A stretch of 64,000 bases of DNA from Viscum album (GCA_963277665.1 OY728123.1:628988915-629052914), one strand, 5' to 3'; positions 11,946 through 23,890 are shown, counted from the stretch's first letter. Program-made: numbers and translations. Notes: generated by a model from the sequence alone, not told the origin.

Positions 11946-14600
11946 TGTGACAAACTTGCTATTTATTACACACATAAAAATGATTCATTACATAAAATTT
12001 CACTTAAGACAATTATAAGGATCAATATTTCTATTTTCTTGGAAAATTAGGAACATTACATGACAAATTAATACATAAAAACAACATTTTTATTGAAAAC
12101 TTCTTTTACAAGACCACAACATTCCTAAGAATTAATAATTTCATGGGATAACCTAAGGACATGCATAAGAAAATATTGATCTATAAAGCCCAGTAAGGGA
12201 GTAAACAAGTCAAAACATGAAGAATATAGTACATTTTAGGAAATAGGCATATCAATGGATCACAATAGAAACACGAACATAAAGGCATGATATAGCATGA
12301 TTATCATAACATGGAAATGTAGAAACAACATTTAACATGATATTACCATGAGCAAGGCTCATTGAACATAGATCATGAGTAAAACCCAATTTCACTAGAA
12401 TTGGCATGATTAAACCCTAATTTCATTTGAATTAGCATGACTAAACACTCATTTCACATGGAATATCATGATACTATTCTTTACCCCCTGCATTTGAGTG
12501 CTATCAGGGTTCACCCTTTATAATCATTTCATTTCATGCATAAGCTTTCCACATTTATCATACAACATGGATTCATTAAACTTCATAATTTATTCCATGA
12601 ATAAGGGATATTTAATACATAAACTTAAGTCCTCAATCAAAAATTACACGTGCATAAAAGTGAATACCCTTGATAGAGAAATGGGTATGGTATTCACTTA
12701 CACGATTATTTTTTTATTAGAAATTTTGGTGTAACTTTGGCAGCATAATGATGTCAAAAAGAAATCGTAAAATGGTTTGATGAGATAGAATGGGGTCTCT
12801 CGCAATTTATACATGAAATATATAGTAATGGGGTCATGTAACATAATATCCCAACATAAGTAATGGAATTTTGAAGCCTAATATAAAATAATTTCTTGAA
12901 TGTAAAAGAGGAGAGAGAAATTTCTTACGGAATTTAGACATGGTAATGGGTGTACATGGGATGCATTAATGAAATAAAAATAGGTCTATAATCATTAAAA
13001 CGTAAGGAGGTAAGTATTGGGGAGGTTCTAAATCATATCCTAGAATTTTTAATTGAATGTAAAAGTGTATAACAGCATAAAAAATTTAGACAAAATGAGA
13101 AAAGAAGAAATCCCTTACTTGGAAGTGTGATACCAAAGGCTTGGGAGAGGCTTGAGAGAGGATTATAGGGAGATTGGGGTGCCTTTAGAAAATTATATAT
13201 ATATTATGGAAGAGGTTGTTCTATATCCAAAGTTCTTTAGTGAATATTAATGGGTGATCGAGTGGGTTTATGTAGGAAAAAAGAGGGAATTCTTTATTAT
13301 TTAGGTTTTCAACACTACACATTAAAATTATCAAAACCACAAACCATCCCATGGTTTTTTCCAAAGTGGAGTGGAAAATTATTTTATAAGGCCAATGGAT
13401 GAACTTATTAAAATATTATGTTTTCTTACGTGGAGGAGAGTCACACTCTCAAGAAAATCATTTTAAAATGTGAAAATGTTTTTTAAGTCTTAAAGGGCCC
13501 ACTAAGGCATTGTAAAATTAATCAAAAAAATATAAAATCACATTATTTTAAAGGTAAAACATATATTATATGAACAATACTTTTATATTATTTTATTACA
13601 TCACTATTGGGTCATTATGTTGTCATAAAACACATTATATATTTAAACGGTATTTAATTTTTACCCAAAAAATCAAATTTCATAAAATTATGAAAAATTA
13701 AGCGTTAGATAATTTTGACATCCTAAATCAAAAGATGACTTTAATTTTATCTAAATAATTTTCTAAATATGTGGATTTTCAATTATAAAATAAAAACAAA
13801 CATTTATTAAAAATTCATGGGTTTTGACAAAAACATTATTCAAACTTTAATAAAAATTTCAATTATATTCATAAAAATTATATGATCATTTATATTTAAT
13901 AAAAATTAATTTAGTAATAATATTTTATTAAAATATTATTTACTTAAAAATAAATTAATTCATCAAAATAGATTTCTTAATTGAATTTAAATATTAACTT
14001 TAAAAATTCTAATTTTGTTTTAAAAAATATTTACAAAATAACAATAATAAAATGAAGGTATATTATTTATTCTATAAAAAATAATGCACATAATCATAAT
14101 TCTTGGGTATTGTTACATAACCCCTTATAACACCCACATAAGACCTAAGGGTAAGGTGTACGATGGTGAAAGACTCTTGGGGTGGCTTAGATAACATTGC
14201 TTGGGCGGTAATCTCTATCAACTTCCACTTCTCCCATAGGTGATTTCATTCAATCTTATTGTGTTGAAGCATGTATTGGGCTTGGTCCATACTGAATCCC
14301 AATGACACTACCTATTTTATGAGCATTGAAAAATGGGCTTCATATGGAGAAATTCTATCAAATGAGGTCGTCGCTTCCTTTGTCTGAGAAAATTGGATTT
14401 TTTAAAGCCCTGTAGTTATATTAATCATGTTATCACAGTTCAACAGCTATATTAGAAAGGGTAAAAAATTCTTAAAAAAATTTTGAAATCCAAAAACAAA
14501 AATCCAATGAATTTAATATGTTTTACATAACCATTTTACATAATAATACATTTAATTATATCGAGAGAAATTTTCATTAATAAAAGTTTTGGTCGTTACA
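11946..14600 (-). mobile_element. Element A, 3' LTR
   Basis: Left end TGTGACAAAC, right end CGTTACA (TGTAACGACC on the minus strand). Aligns along its length with 19559-22236, for example TATCATGATTATCATAACATGG near 12291 and 19908. No gene inside; the short reading frames have equivalents in the other LTR only as AT-rich sequence. Confidence 0.93.
12376..12472 (-). repeat. Three 30-31 bp tandem repeats with telobox-like core (A 3' LTR)
   Basis: Units begin AAACCCAAT (12382), AAACCCTAA (12412) and AAACACTCA (12443), each continuing TTTCA..TGGAAT..CATGA. The middle one holds AAACCCTAA, the plant telobox. The equivalent array is at 19991-20086. Confidence 0.75.
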
Positions 14601-14613
14601 ATCTTCTCCCCTT
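14601..14613 (-). other. Element A polypurine tract
   Basis: Minus strand AAGGGGAGAAGAT directly before the 3' LTR start TGTAACGACC; this primes plus-strand cDNA in LTR retrotransposons. Confidence 0.8.
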
Positions 14614-14680
14614 AAGAAATTTTTTCCTCAAAATTTCCTATTACCATCTTAAAATAGATTAGGGTAACTTTGTTACATCA

Positions 14681-15032
14681 CTTCCTCTAATTCCCATGTT
14701 ACTTCTTCAAATTTTTAGTTTCACCACAACACCTTGTCGAGGGGGCATTTTCTTACTTCATATAACTTTTTCCATATAATATAAGATCTTAACCGGTTTA
14801 TATTCATAGGAGATTTCATTTTTAAATGGTACTATCTCTGTATTGATTTCATGGGATGGGTCAGGTATGTACTTCCTCTAGAGTGATACATGGAATACAT
14901 CATGTACTTGAGATAGGTTCGGCGGGTGTGCTAGTCGATCATCCAATGATCCAACGTGATCAAGGTTCTCAAAAGGGATGATGTACCGTGGAATAAGATT
15001 TCCCTTCTTCCCAAATCACATAACTCTCTTCC
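14681..15032 (-). pseudogene. Element A pol: integrase C-terminus and chromodomain
   Basis: At 14882-15032 the minus strand reads FGKKGNLIPRYIIPFE and then LSQVHDVFHVSL, the typical GPF/chromovirus integrase C-terminal module. At 14681-14732 it reads VLW-stop-N-stop-KFEEVTWELEE, a chromodomain end with the tryptophans and EE.TWE.E signature visible. The first island also has a TGA where CGA (Arg) is expected. The domain would tether the integration complex to heterochromatin. The combination of GPF module and chromodomain places the element in the plant chromoviruses, most like the Tekay/Del clade (inference from motifs). Confidence 0.8.
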
Positions 15033-15239
15033 ATAGTGATATGTGGGGGAATATCATGTATCCAACATAAAACTCTAGGTCTTGTCGATGATAATCATCA
15101 TAGCTCTATTTTTGACTCTGAGCAGCATTAATGTGCTGCTGGATGGTATAAAACTTCTCCGCCATTTCTTCAACCATTTATGGACCTAGGAGTTTTCACT
15201 CCCCAACTTCATTCCAGCATTCCAGTGTTCTTCACATAT

Positions 15240-16080
15240 TCCTATAAAGGGATTCATAAGGATCCATTTTAATGCTTGAGTGGAAACTGTTGTTTTAAGA
15301 GAACTCAACCAAAGTAACATGCTGATATTATCCTCATTTGAATCCCATTGAAAATTCTCTCAACATGTCATCAAGTGTTTGGATAATATAATTAGATTAG
15401 CCATCAGTTTGGGGATGAAAAGTCATACTGAAGTTCTTCTCAGTATTTAGAGCATATAGGTGACTCCTCTAGAACATATAGGTGAATCTTGGATCTCAAT
15501 CAGATACAAATGATAGTGGTACTTCATGCAACCTTACCACTTCTCTGATGTATATCTGTGAGAGTTGATCCAATGATAAATCCTCCTAAATTTCAATTAA
15601 TTGTGTATTCTTTGTAAGACAATCCACAAAAGCCAAGATATCATTATTTTCTTTTGTGTGTATTCATATGTCCAGTGACAAAGTCTTTGGTGATGTTCTC
15701 CCATTTCCATGTTGGTATGGGTAATGGTAGCATCATCCCCTTAGAATTATTCCTCCTAGCCTTAACTTACTGACACACCATGAACTTTGATGTATACTCA
15801 GTGATCTTCTTCTTCCTGTTATACAACCAATAATTATCTCAGATATCTCGATACATCATTTTGTTTCCATGGTGAATTGAGAAATCTGAACTATGTGCAT
15901 CATCTAAAAGTTCATTCTTTAACTCCATATTTTTTGGAACACATATTCTTGACCCAAATCCCACAATTCCTTCTTCATTAATATTGAACACTACGGATTT
16001 CCCTTTTTTGATAGTTTAATCATTTGTGAAAGGATTAATGATGTTCCCTTATTTATGATTCCCATATCCATATTCATCAA
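15240..16080 (-). pseudogene. Element A pol: integrase core
   Basis: The minus strand at about 15668-15859 reads MYRDI-stop-DNYW, then KFMVCQ-stop-VKARR and LPIPTWKWENITKDFVTG. This matches the zinc-binding region and first catalytic aspartate of plant gypsy integrases (MYRDLR..YWW, CLTCQQVKAEH, WKWE.ITMDFVTGLP). The first catalytic Asp (in KDF) is retained. One cysteine of the zinc site is lost (CLTC to FMVC). In-frame stops inactivate it. Confidence 0.75.
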
Positions 16081-16131
16081 ATCTATGAAGATTTTATCCT
16101 TTTCAATTATTATCAATAATATAATTGATGG

Positions 16132-16395
16132 TTATTTTCTACTTAGAGCATCTACCACTTTGTTTGCTTTCCCCAGGTGGTGATGAATTGAGTAGTCATA
16201 GTATTTGATCAGCTCTAACCATATTCGTTGACACATATTCAACTCTTTTGGTGTGAATATATAATTGAGGATTTTTTGATCCGTATATATTTCACACTTC
16301 TCCCAAAAGAGGAAATATCTCCAAATTTTTAATGAGAAGATTACTACAGCCAACTCCAGATCATGTGTTAGATAGTATTTCTCATGATCATTCAA
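16132..16395 (-). pseudogene. Element A pol: RNase H domain
   Basis: An 87-residue open stretch covers most of the RNase H domain: YYLTHDLELAVVIFSLKIW near the start, EIYTDQKILNYIF in the middle and HHLGKANKVVDALSRK at the end. These match [34 protein letters not shown] and HPGKANVVADALSRK of Tekay-type elements. The active-site aspartate of YTD is kept. The start is a chance Met; the domain begins upstream, beyond a break. It lies between RT and integrase as expected. Confidence 0.85.
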
Positions 16396-16844
16396 TTACC
16401 TTGAAGAATAAAAAATGACTTTGTCATTTTTCATCTACAGACATCTCAAGACCTTCTTTAAAGCATCACTGAATACCACAAAAAGTTCTCCACTTGTGGG
16501 TAGTGTGACCACGAGCACAGTTATATGCCTCCTTTTCTACTCAATAAAGATATCTTTGCATTCATCGCTATAAAAAAATTTGACTCCCTTCTAAGTTATC
16601 TTGGTAACAGGGTTTTACAATCGTGATAAATTTCTCACAAATTGGCGATAATATCAAGCTAACCCCATAAATCTACAGATATCTATCACCGGTGTTGTCC
16701 TCGATCATCCCTCAATTACAGCTTTATTGGAGGGATCCACAGATATCCTATTACTGAAGATAATATGACCCAAGAATGAGGCTTTATTCAATCACAAATC
16801 ACACTTGTTTTACTTTTCATAGAGCTTATACTTTCACATGGTCT

Positions 16845-17510
16845 TCAGTAAATGATTTGATTCTCCTCATAATCCTCCTTAGTTTTGGAGTATTTTAGAA
16901 TATCTTCTATAAACACTACAAAAAAATTGTCGAGAAAATCACTAAATAATATATTCATCAATTCCATGAAGTCTGTTAGAGCATTAGAAAGTCTGAAAGG
17001 AATTACTATGAATTCATAGTGACTATACCTTGTACGAAAAGTAGTCTTGGGGATATCCTTTTTCCTCACCCTTACTTGGTAATATTCTGACTGCATATCC
17101 ACCTTGGAGAAGTATTGTTCTCCATTTATTTGATCAAACAAGTCATAAATTTGGGGTAGAGGATACCTATTCTTTATCGTGATTTTGCTGAACTCACGAT
17201 AATCAATGCAAAGGCGCATTGGCCCATCCTTCTTCTTGACTAAGAGGACTGGTACACCCCATAGTGAAGAACTTGGGTATATAAACATTTTATCCAGATT
17301 CTTTTATAGTTGTTTCTTTAACTCCTCAAGCTCCACAACATCCATTAAATATGGAGTCTTCGATATTGGCAGCACCCTAGGTATAAAATCAATTGAGAAT
17401 TCAATATCTCTTCTAGGACAAAGACTATGAAATTCCTCAGGAAATACTTCAGCGAATTCTCTCGTAATAGGAATGTCTTTAAAGATGGTTGCTTCCTTAG
17501 ACTCAGTCAT
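16845..17510 (-). pseudogene. Element A pol: reverse transcriptase domain, one in-frame stop
   Basis: Two adjoining open stretches (17304-17510 and 16845-17288) lie in one frame, split by a single TAA at 17304-17306 where the family usually has Gln, so CAA to TAA is the likely change. The first holds the linker before RT (REFAEVFPEEF, RDIEFSIDFIP). The second holds [53 protein letters not shown] and the active-site box [10 protein letters not shown]. The box should be FIDD; here the first Asp is Glu (16902-16913). After 16845 the frame is lost. It would copy element RNA to cDNA but is presumably inactive. Confidence 0.88.
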
Positions 17511-17879
17511 CTGAGCAAGATACGCATGCTCATAGGGAAGTAATATCCATGATTGAGATGATGGTGCTAAGAAAGATTCATCCTCTACCTTTCACTTGTA
17601 TAGAATCAGAGGTCGATTCACCATATGGATAGTGATTACCCACCCATTGAAATTTATGTTACATTTATATAGGGAAATAAAATTCATGCCAATAATTGCG
17701 TCAAATTCCACCATAGGGAGTATGATAAGGTTCTCCAGGATGTTCAAACCACAAATTATTATAGAGGAGGAGTTATATACTTGGGTTTCAATGATTTACC
17801 CATTTTCCATTCTCACTGACATATCTACTTCCATGATTTGTGGTGGTGTGGGGATTGTTCTACTAAACTTTCGGGATAT

Positions 17880-17960
17880 AAAAGAATTAATATAACTAGA
17901 ATCAAAAAGTAAATTCGCTATTATTGAATAGATAATTAGTGTACCTGTAACTACTTCATT
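17880..17960 (-). pseudogene. Element A: aspartic protease active-site region
   Basis: The minus strand reads LLFDSSYINSFIS, matching the VLFDSGASHSFIS active-site motif of plant gypsy proteases. DSG has become DSS at 17895-17903, so the catalytic glycine is gone. The protease would cut the Gag-Pol polyprotein. Surrounding frames contain stops. Confidence 0.7.
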
Positions 17961-18059
17961 TTCGGGGTTCTCTTCGGTGGTAGTGATGGAAAAATATCAC
18001 CCTTTCTTCCTTAGAGGTTGTTGGTTGCCTCCAAAAATCCTTGGACTAGGGAACTAGTT

Positions 18060-18102
18060 TGAAAAGTTCCATCTTTCTTTGCAGTTTAAGCAATGAACAA
18101 TG
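18060..18102 (-). pseudogene. Element A gag: zinc-knuckle remnant
   Basis: Minus strand reads VHCLNCKERWNFSN, a CX2CX4HX4C knuckle in which the histidine is replaced by Asn. This RNA-binding motif normally sits at the C-terminus of Gag. The position, between gag core and protease, is right. Confidence 0.55.
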
Positions 18103-18758
18103 TGTTGAGGGTTGAACATAGTGTTTCTCTCCTCTGTCGTAGTAGATGGTTTTTATTGTCAGCGGTTAATGGTCAAGTCCCCTTCTCTTCCACACCAAAA
18201 TCATTTTATCGTCCCCTTCAGGCAATTTCCAGGGTGCTTCTTTCTGCACCTTTGGAAAATGGGGTGTTGTAATTTCTTAGCACCGTTGGATTTATCAATC
18301 GGACCTCTAGAATTAAATTCCACCTTATTATTCTTATCCCCATGACACCCCTAAGATTTTCTGATCTCCATTTCAAATTTCAGGGAACATCAAACAATTT
18401 CCCTATATATCTCCAAGTCATGGATAGTCAGGGCTTTCCATAGGCTAGGTTTTATCCCACCTAAGAAGCAGTAAACCTTGAATTCGCAAGTAATGACAAA
18501 GCCAAAGGTGTATCATGCAAGCCCTGAGAAGTTTTCCCCGTAATCCTTGATGGATTCATCATCTTTTTTCTTGAGGTAAAGAAAGTCCTTTTGTATCTTA
18601 ATTCAGAGGGTACATGGAAAATATTTATCCAAAAAGAATTTCTGAAAATCCTTCCATTCTAACACCACAATCTCTTACTCAAGCATTGTATTTTTTATCA
18701 ATATCCACCATTGATCAGCTTCACCCTCCATATAATAAGAATCCCGAAGAACATTCTA

Positions 18759-18968
18759 TTATTCATAACAATTAAGGATGTACAATATATTTTCAATGGA
18801 TTTTATCCATTTTTCGGTGATTGTGGGATCATATGATCCATTAAATGTATGAGGTCTTTGTTTCATGAAGCTCTCGATTATAGTTTGTTCATTATTAGGG
18901 GGGGTTGGACGTTCATCTTGACCCGTTATTCTATTCAAAACATGAGTTACCTGAGATGGTATCATCAA
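18759..18968 (-). pseudogene. Element A gag: retrotransposon gag core fragment
   Basis: A 69-residue open stretch reads IIESFMKQRPHTFNGSYDP then TEKWIKSIENILYIL. It matches the plant gypsy Gag block F.K..PP.F.G..DP..AE.WL...EKIF that opens the capsid-like domain. Element B has the same block at 29450-29569, which supports the reading. Gag forms the particle in which reverse transcription occurs. The start Met is not necessarily the original; sequence up to the primer site at 19546 probably included the true N-terminus. Confidence 0.75.
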
Positions 18969-19545
18969 AAAGTTTGTGATTCACGCTCCAATCGGATTGG
19001 GTATCTCATTAGAACAGTCATCACATTTATTTTCACAGCAGTTATTTGCCCGAGTCCCCCTATTACCATCCATTGGCCTGAATAAAAGGAACACTAGTGA
19101 TAACACATAAGTGGAATCCAAAGACAAAAAGGGGTAACTTATGAATTTATAGGCTTCAATCTATGTTATCCACGATCTACTTCCAAACATATATTCTTAC
19201 GGGCAATTTTTTTATTCCCTTGGTAATGGTTCATACTATGATTATGTATTTAGCAAATAATATCCCCCCCGAGAGTGTTGTTACCAAAGGTGAATCAAGG
19301 CCCATTTTCATGCACCAGTTCTTGTTAGAGTCTAACTCAAAGTAGTGTTTCTGGGTTTTACCCCTAGATACATATGTGCAAGAGTCGCCTCTACTTGTTC
19401 ATATCCAGATAGGGAGGTATTTTCATGATAAAACACTTACTCTATACTCACCAAAATCTTGGGATGTTTTTATTATACTTAGTCTTATACCTAAGTCTTT
19501 CACTAGGTTTTTCTAATCCTAATCCCCAAAATAACTAAACCTATC
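18969..19545 (-). other. Element A: gag N-terminus and untranslated leader
   Basis: Between the gag core and the primer site. No motif recognised; short plus-strand frames here are antisense noise. Confidence 0.45.
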
Positions 19546-19556
19546 CTCTGATACCA
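19546..19556 (-). other. Element A primer-binding site (initiator tRNA-Met)
   Basis: Minus strand TGGTATCAGAG, complementary to the 3' end of plant initiator tRNA-Met, two bases from the LTR edge. Confidence 0.88.
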
Positions 19557-19558
19557 AC

Positions 19559-22236
19559 TATAACAACCCTGATCTTTATTACACACATAAACATGATTCA
19601 TTGCATAAAATTGCACTTAACAAAACTCTAAAGATCGAGAGGTATAGTGTATTGGGAAATTAGTAACATTACATGAAAACTTAATATATAAAAAAATAAA
19701 ATCTTTATTGAAAACATCTTTTACATGACAACAACATTCTTTCATACTTAGCATTATATGGGATAACCTAAGGACATGCATTAGAAAAGGGTGATCTATA
19801 AAGCCCAGTAAGGGAGTAAAAAAGGCATAACATGAAGAATATAGTACATGGTAGGAAATAGTAATATAAATGGAGAAAAATATAAACATTAATATAAAGG
19901 CGTGATATATCATGATTATCATAACATGGAAATGTGGAAACAACATTTAACATGATATTAGCATGAGCCAAGGCTCATTGCACATGGAGCATGAGTAAAC
20001 CCTAATTGCACTTGAATTAGAATGATTAAACCCTAATTAAACTTGAAATAGCTTGATTAAACCCTCATTTCACATGGAATATCATCATACTATTCTTTAC
20101 CCAGTGCATTGGAGTGCTATCAAAGTGCGCCCTTTATAATCTTTTCATTTCATGCATAAGTTTTCAACATGGATCATACAACATAGATTCATTAAAAATC
20201 ATAATTTTTTCCATGAATAAGATATGTGGAATACATGAATGTAAGTCCCAAATAAAAAGGTACATATTCATAAATTTGAATACCCCTGATAGAAAATGGG
20301 TGTGGTATTCACTTACACGATGATTTTGGCATTGGAAATTTTGGTGTAACTTCGGTATCATAACAACGTCAAATAGAAATAGTAATATGGGTTTATGATA
20401 GATAAAGGTGTCTATAACAATTTATACATGAAATGGACAGTAATGGGGTCATGTAACATAATATCCCAACATATGTAAGGGAATTTAGATGCATAATATA
20501 AAATAATTTCTTGAATGTAAATGAGGAGAGAGAAATTTCTTATGGAATTTCGACATGGTAACGGGTGTACATGGTAGGAATTGATGAGAGATAAAGTTGT
20601 CTCTAAAAATTAAAACATAAGTAGGGAAGTATGAGGGAGGTGAGAAATCATACCCCAACATTTTTAAATTAAAATAAAAGGGTATAACAACATAGAGAAA
20701 TTTTGGCAAAAATGTGAAAGAAAGAAATCTCTTACTTTGAAGTGTGATCCCAACAGCTTTCGAGAGGCTTGAGAGAGGATTCTAGATATCTTGGGGATCT
20801 TTAGGAGGATTATAGTGAGAGTATGGAAGAGGTTTGTAGATATTCAAAGGTTTTTAGTGAAGAGAAATGGTATATTGAGTTAGTTTATATATGAAAGTAG
20901 ATGGAATTATTTATTATTTAGGTTTTGGACACTACACATTAAACTAATCAAAACAAAAAAAACTATATCATGATTTTTTACCATGGTTTTTACCAAAGTG
21001 GTGTGGAAAAATTATTTTATAAGGCCAATGATCTAACTTATTAAAATATTAGTCTTTCTTATGTGGATTTGAGTCACACTCTCAAGGAAATCATTTTAAA
21101 ATGTAAAAATGTTTTATAAGTTTGGAGGGTCCACTAAGGCATTGTAAAGTTAATCAAAAAAATAAAAAATAAAATTATTTTAATGTTAAAACATATATTG
21201 GACTATAAACCTTTTATAGTATTTTATTACATCACTACTGGGTCATTATGATGTCATAAAACACATTATATATTTAAACCGTATTTAATTTTTGCCCAAA
21301 AATTTGACTGTGTCAGAAAATTATGGAAAAGTAACTGTTAGATAATTTAGACATCCTGAATCCAAAAATAATATTTATTTTATCTAAATAATTTTCTATA
21401 TATGTGAATTTTAAATTTTAAAATTAAAAAAAAACTGAACTTTATTGAAAATTCATGGGTTTTGGCAAAAATAGTTTTCAAAGCTTAATAAATATTTCAA
21501 TTATATTCATAAAAATTATACGATTGTTTATATTTAATAAAAATTAATTTAGAAATAATATTTTATTAAAATATTATTTAATGAAAAAATAAATTAATTC
21601 ATAAAAATATATTTCTTAATTGAATTTAAATATTAACTAAAAAATACTATTTGATCTTTAAAAAAAATTACAAAATAACAATAATAGAATGAGTGTAGAT
21701 TATTTATTCTATAAAAAATAATGAATATAATCATATTTCTAGGGTATTATTAAATAAAACCTTATAAAACATGCATAAGACCTAATGGTAAGGTGTGTGA
21801 TGGTGACAGAATCTTGGGGTGTCTCGGATAACAACGCTCGAGTGGTAGTCTCTATCAACGTTCACTTCTCATGTTGGTGATTTCGTTCGAGCTTATCATG
21901 TTGAATCTCATCTTGGACTTGGTCTTGAGAAAATCCTAGTGATGCTACATCCTTTCTGAGCTCTAAAAAATGGGCTTCATATGGAGTAATTCTACTGGAT
22001 GACGTCATCGCTTCCTTTTTCTAAGTAAATTGGATTTGTTAAAGCCCTATATTTATAATAATACTGTGATCATTGTTCAATGGATATATTAGAAACGGTA
22101 ACAATTCTTAACAATATTTTAAAATCCAAAAACAAAAAAACAATGAAGTGCATATGTTTTACATAACTATTCTACATAATAAGATAATTAATTTGATCAA
22201 GAGTAATTTTCATTAATAAAATTTTGGGTCGTTACA
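19559..22236 (-). mobile_element. Element A, 5' LTR
   Basis: 2678 bp, aligns with 11946-14600. The left terminus is TATAACAACC where the other copy has TGTGACAAAC, consistent with G-to-A decay. Right end CGTTACA, followed by TGTAT. A GTGTAAGTG motif (splice-donor-like, minus strand) is shared near 20306 and 12683. No gene inside. Confidence 0.92.
19991..20086 (-). repeat. Three 30-31 bp tandem repeats with teloboxes (A 5' LTR)
   Basis: Units begin AAACCCTAA (19997), AAACCCTAA (20028) and AAACCCTCA (20058). Same array as 12376-12472, with two perfect teloboxes here. Confidence 0.75.
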
Positions 22237-22241
22237 TGTAT
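22237..22241 (+). repeat. Target site duplication of element A, right copy
   Basis: TGTAT, identical to 11941-11945. Confidence 0.85.
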
Positions 22242-22542
22242 ACATATATGGAAGATCATGTAAAATGGGAGTAATTATCTAGAATTGAAATTATATATTA
22301 TTAATGAACTTATAGAAGTTTTATTTTTCTTATATATTATTTTCCTCTTGATATATGGATGGTTAATTAGATAAAATATTAATGATAATCGTTTAGATAA
22401 ATTTTGGCAGTTTTCGATCACATCAAACTCATTTTGTTTTATTATTTAATATTGTGTATATATATAAGTTCCAAAACATAACAAAGGTCAAAAAATTAAT
22501 TTTAAAATCTATTTAAATGATTATAATGGTTTTATGACAATC
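22242..22542 (-). mobile_element. Element B, 3' LTR, second fragment
   Basis: Continues B's LTR after element A: GGAAGATCATGTAAAAT at 22250 matches 31179. Ends at solo LTR S. Confidence 0.9.
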
Positions 22543-22796
22543 TGATACATCTATTTCATGTATATATTTTAATGTGTATTAATGTGTTGATTTTTTAATT
22601 TATTGAATAAACTTACCAATTTTAGAACAAATTGAGTTATTTTATTATTTGTGGTCGTAAATAATAAATTTTTGGAAAATTAATGAAAAGGAGATGAAAT
22701 ATGATATGAACAACCCATTGTTCCATGAGATAAGTGAAGTAGTGTGATAACCGATTTTAGAGATGAAGAGGAACTGAAAAACTAAAGAAAATGGAC

Positions 22797-23030
22797 TACA
22801 CATCATGTACCACAAGTACACGTCATAAACATTTCAAGTAAAATAGATTTGTGTTGAGAAGTCATGATGTAAATACATAGAATTAAATCCAAGTACCCAT
22901 CATGTACTGGAAATACACATTATGATAGAATTCAACTAGTCAAAGCAGCAATCATAGAATCAATATGGTGGAGGAAAAACTGAATCTGGAGTACTCATCA
23001 TGTACCCCAGGTACTTTTCATGTAGGTGTC
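22797..23030 (+). repeat. Three spaced copies of a CATCATGTAC motif in solo LTR S
   Basis: CATCATGTACCACAAGTACA (about 22801), CATCATGTACTGGAAATACA (about 22897) and CATCATGTACCCCAGGTACT (about 22999), spaced roughly 100 bp and lying upstream of the TATA box. Confidence 0.65.
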
Positions 23031-23083
23031 GAAGCGCGGAGAAAAAATAGGCAACAAGGTCCATGGGTTTTAGATGAGTTTTC

Positions 23084-23094
23084 CTATAAATAGT
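23084..23094 (+). promoter_or_regulatory. TATA box of solo LTR S
   Basis: CCTATAAATAG, a canonical plant TATA box, downstream of the three repeated motifs. Confidence 0.6.
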
Positions 23095-23890
23095 GGCCTA
23101 ATTACACCATTTTAAGGAACTTTGAGACTAGTATAAGGCAAGGTGACACCAACGGATTAAGGAGTGATGATCTGGAGCCCCTCTACACTGCCCTTTCTTT
23201 ATCAGGTACCCATGACCCTTTCTATCATCATGAGAGAGTAGTCCATTAGTGTTCGGTGATGTGATTTTAGGGGGTTGTGTTCTTAGGGATTATTTATATT
23301 CATTATTCATGTTTTGGATTGATGAAAACACAATTTTCCAATTCAAATATCCTACTTTTTAAAACAACATGACCATTTCTTGTGATTTTAGGTTGTTTAT
23401 TATTATTTCATAAATTAATCGAATTAGTTTGTGTATGACCATTATTAAATCTAGTTAGAATATGTTTAAATATGGTTTTGGGTTGCATATTTCTATGATT
23501 GAACCAAGTAGATGATCTTTCCAAATGCACAATCCTAGGATTCGGGTGGGATACCAAGACCAAGGATCCCTACGGACCCAACTCCCACACCAAAACTGAA
23601 TAAATAAATTATCATCAAATTCCTAGCACCCGAAACCAATATCACAAAACATGGAATTCCCCATCCATTGATTCAAAAACCCAATATTTTCTATTATTTC
23701 CCTTTTCTCCAAACAAATTAAAAAATTTATATTTATATTTCCTTAATTAATTTATAACATATGCTTTGTCCTTGTGGGTTTGACACTCATACATACCAGG
23801 TACTACATTTTTAGTTAGGATTGTCTACGAATTATAAATTAACAAATTTGGTTATCTCTTTAGGAATTAATTATGCCCTATGGGCTATCA

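Larger units (their letters stand above)
11946..22236 (-). mobile_element. Element A, full-length Tekay-like chromovirus (whole span)
   Basis: Complete 10.3 kb minus-strand element: LTRs 11946-14600 and 19559-22236, polypurine tract 14601-14613, primer site 19546-19556, and recognisable gag, protease, RT, RNase H, integrase and chromodomain in gypsy order. It is bounded by TGTAT duplications and inserted in the 3' LTR of element B, whose other LTR preserves the empty site. It is the best preserved element here, but stops and frameshifts make it non-autonomous. In a 225-base stretch compared by eye the two LTRs differ at roughly one base in nine or ten, so it is not recent. Confidence 0.93.
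22543..23890 (+). mobile_element. Solo LTR S, possibly Athila-like
   Basis: A 1348-bp block absent from B's other LTR, where the sequence runs on uninterrupted near 31470. Its ends are inverted, TGATA...TATCA, and the flanks are CAATC (22538-22542) and CCATC (23891-23895), a 4-of-5 duplication. It has a plus-strand TATA box at 23084 and a CCTTGTGGGTTTGACACTC motif near 23772. Athila LTRs often carry a similar CCTTGTGGG...GA.AC block and TGATA ends, so that lineage is my inference. No coding sequence; it is what remains after recombination between two LTRs. Confidence 0.78.

Noticed and set aside
12412..12420. AAACCCTAA as interstitial telomeric repeat
   Set aside because: Units are 30-31 bp apart with no tandem 7-mers, so this is a telobox inside an LTR repeat, not a telomere remnant.
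19617..19946. 109-residue minus-strand frame rich in Phe, Ile and His
   Set aside because: Inside A's 5' LTR; stops break it in the 3' LTR copy near 12000-12330.
22797..23030. Three evenly spaced repeats as a possible CRISPR-like array
   Set aside because: Only three diverged copies, spacers of irregular content, a plant genome, and location inside an LTR with TATA box. An enhancer-like LTR repeat is far more likely.
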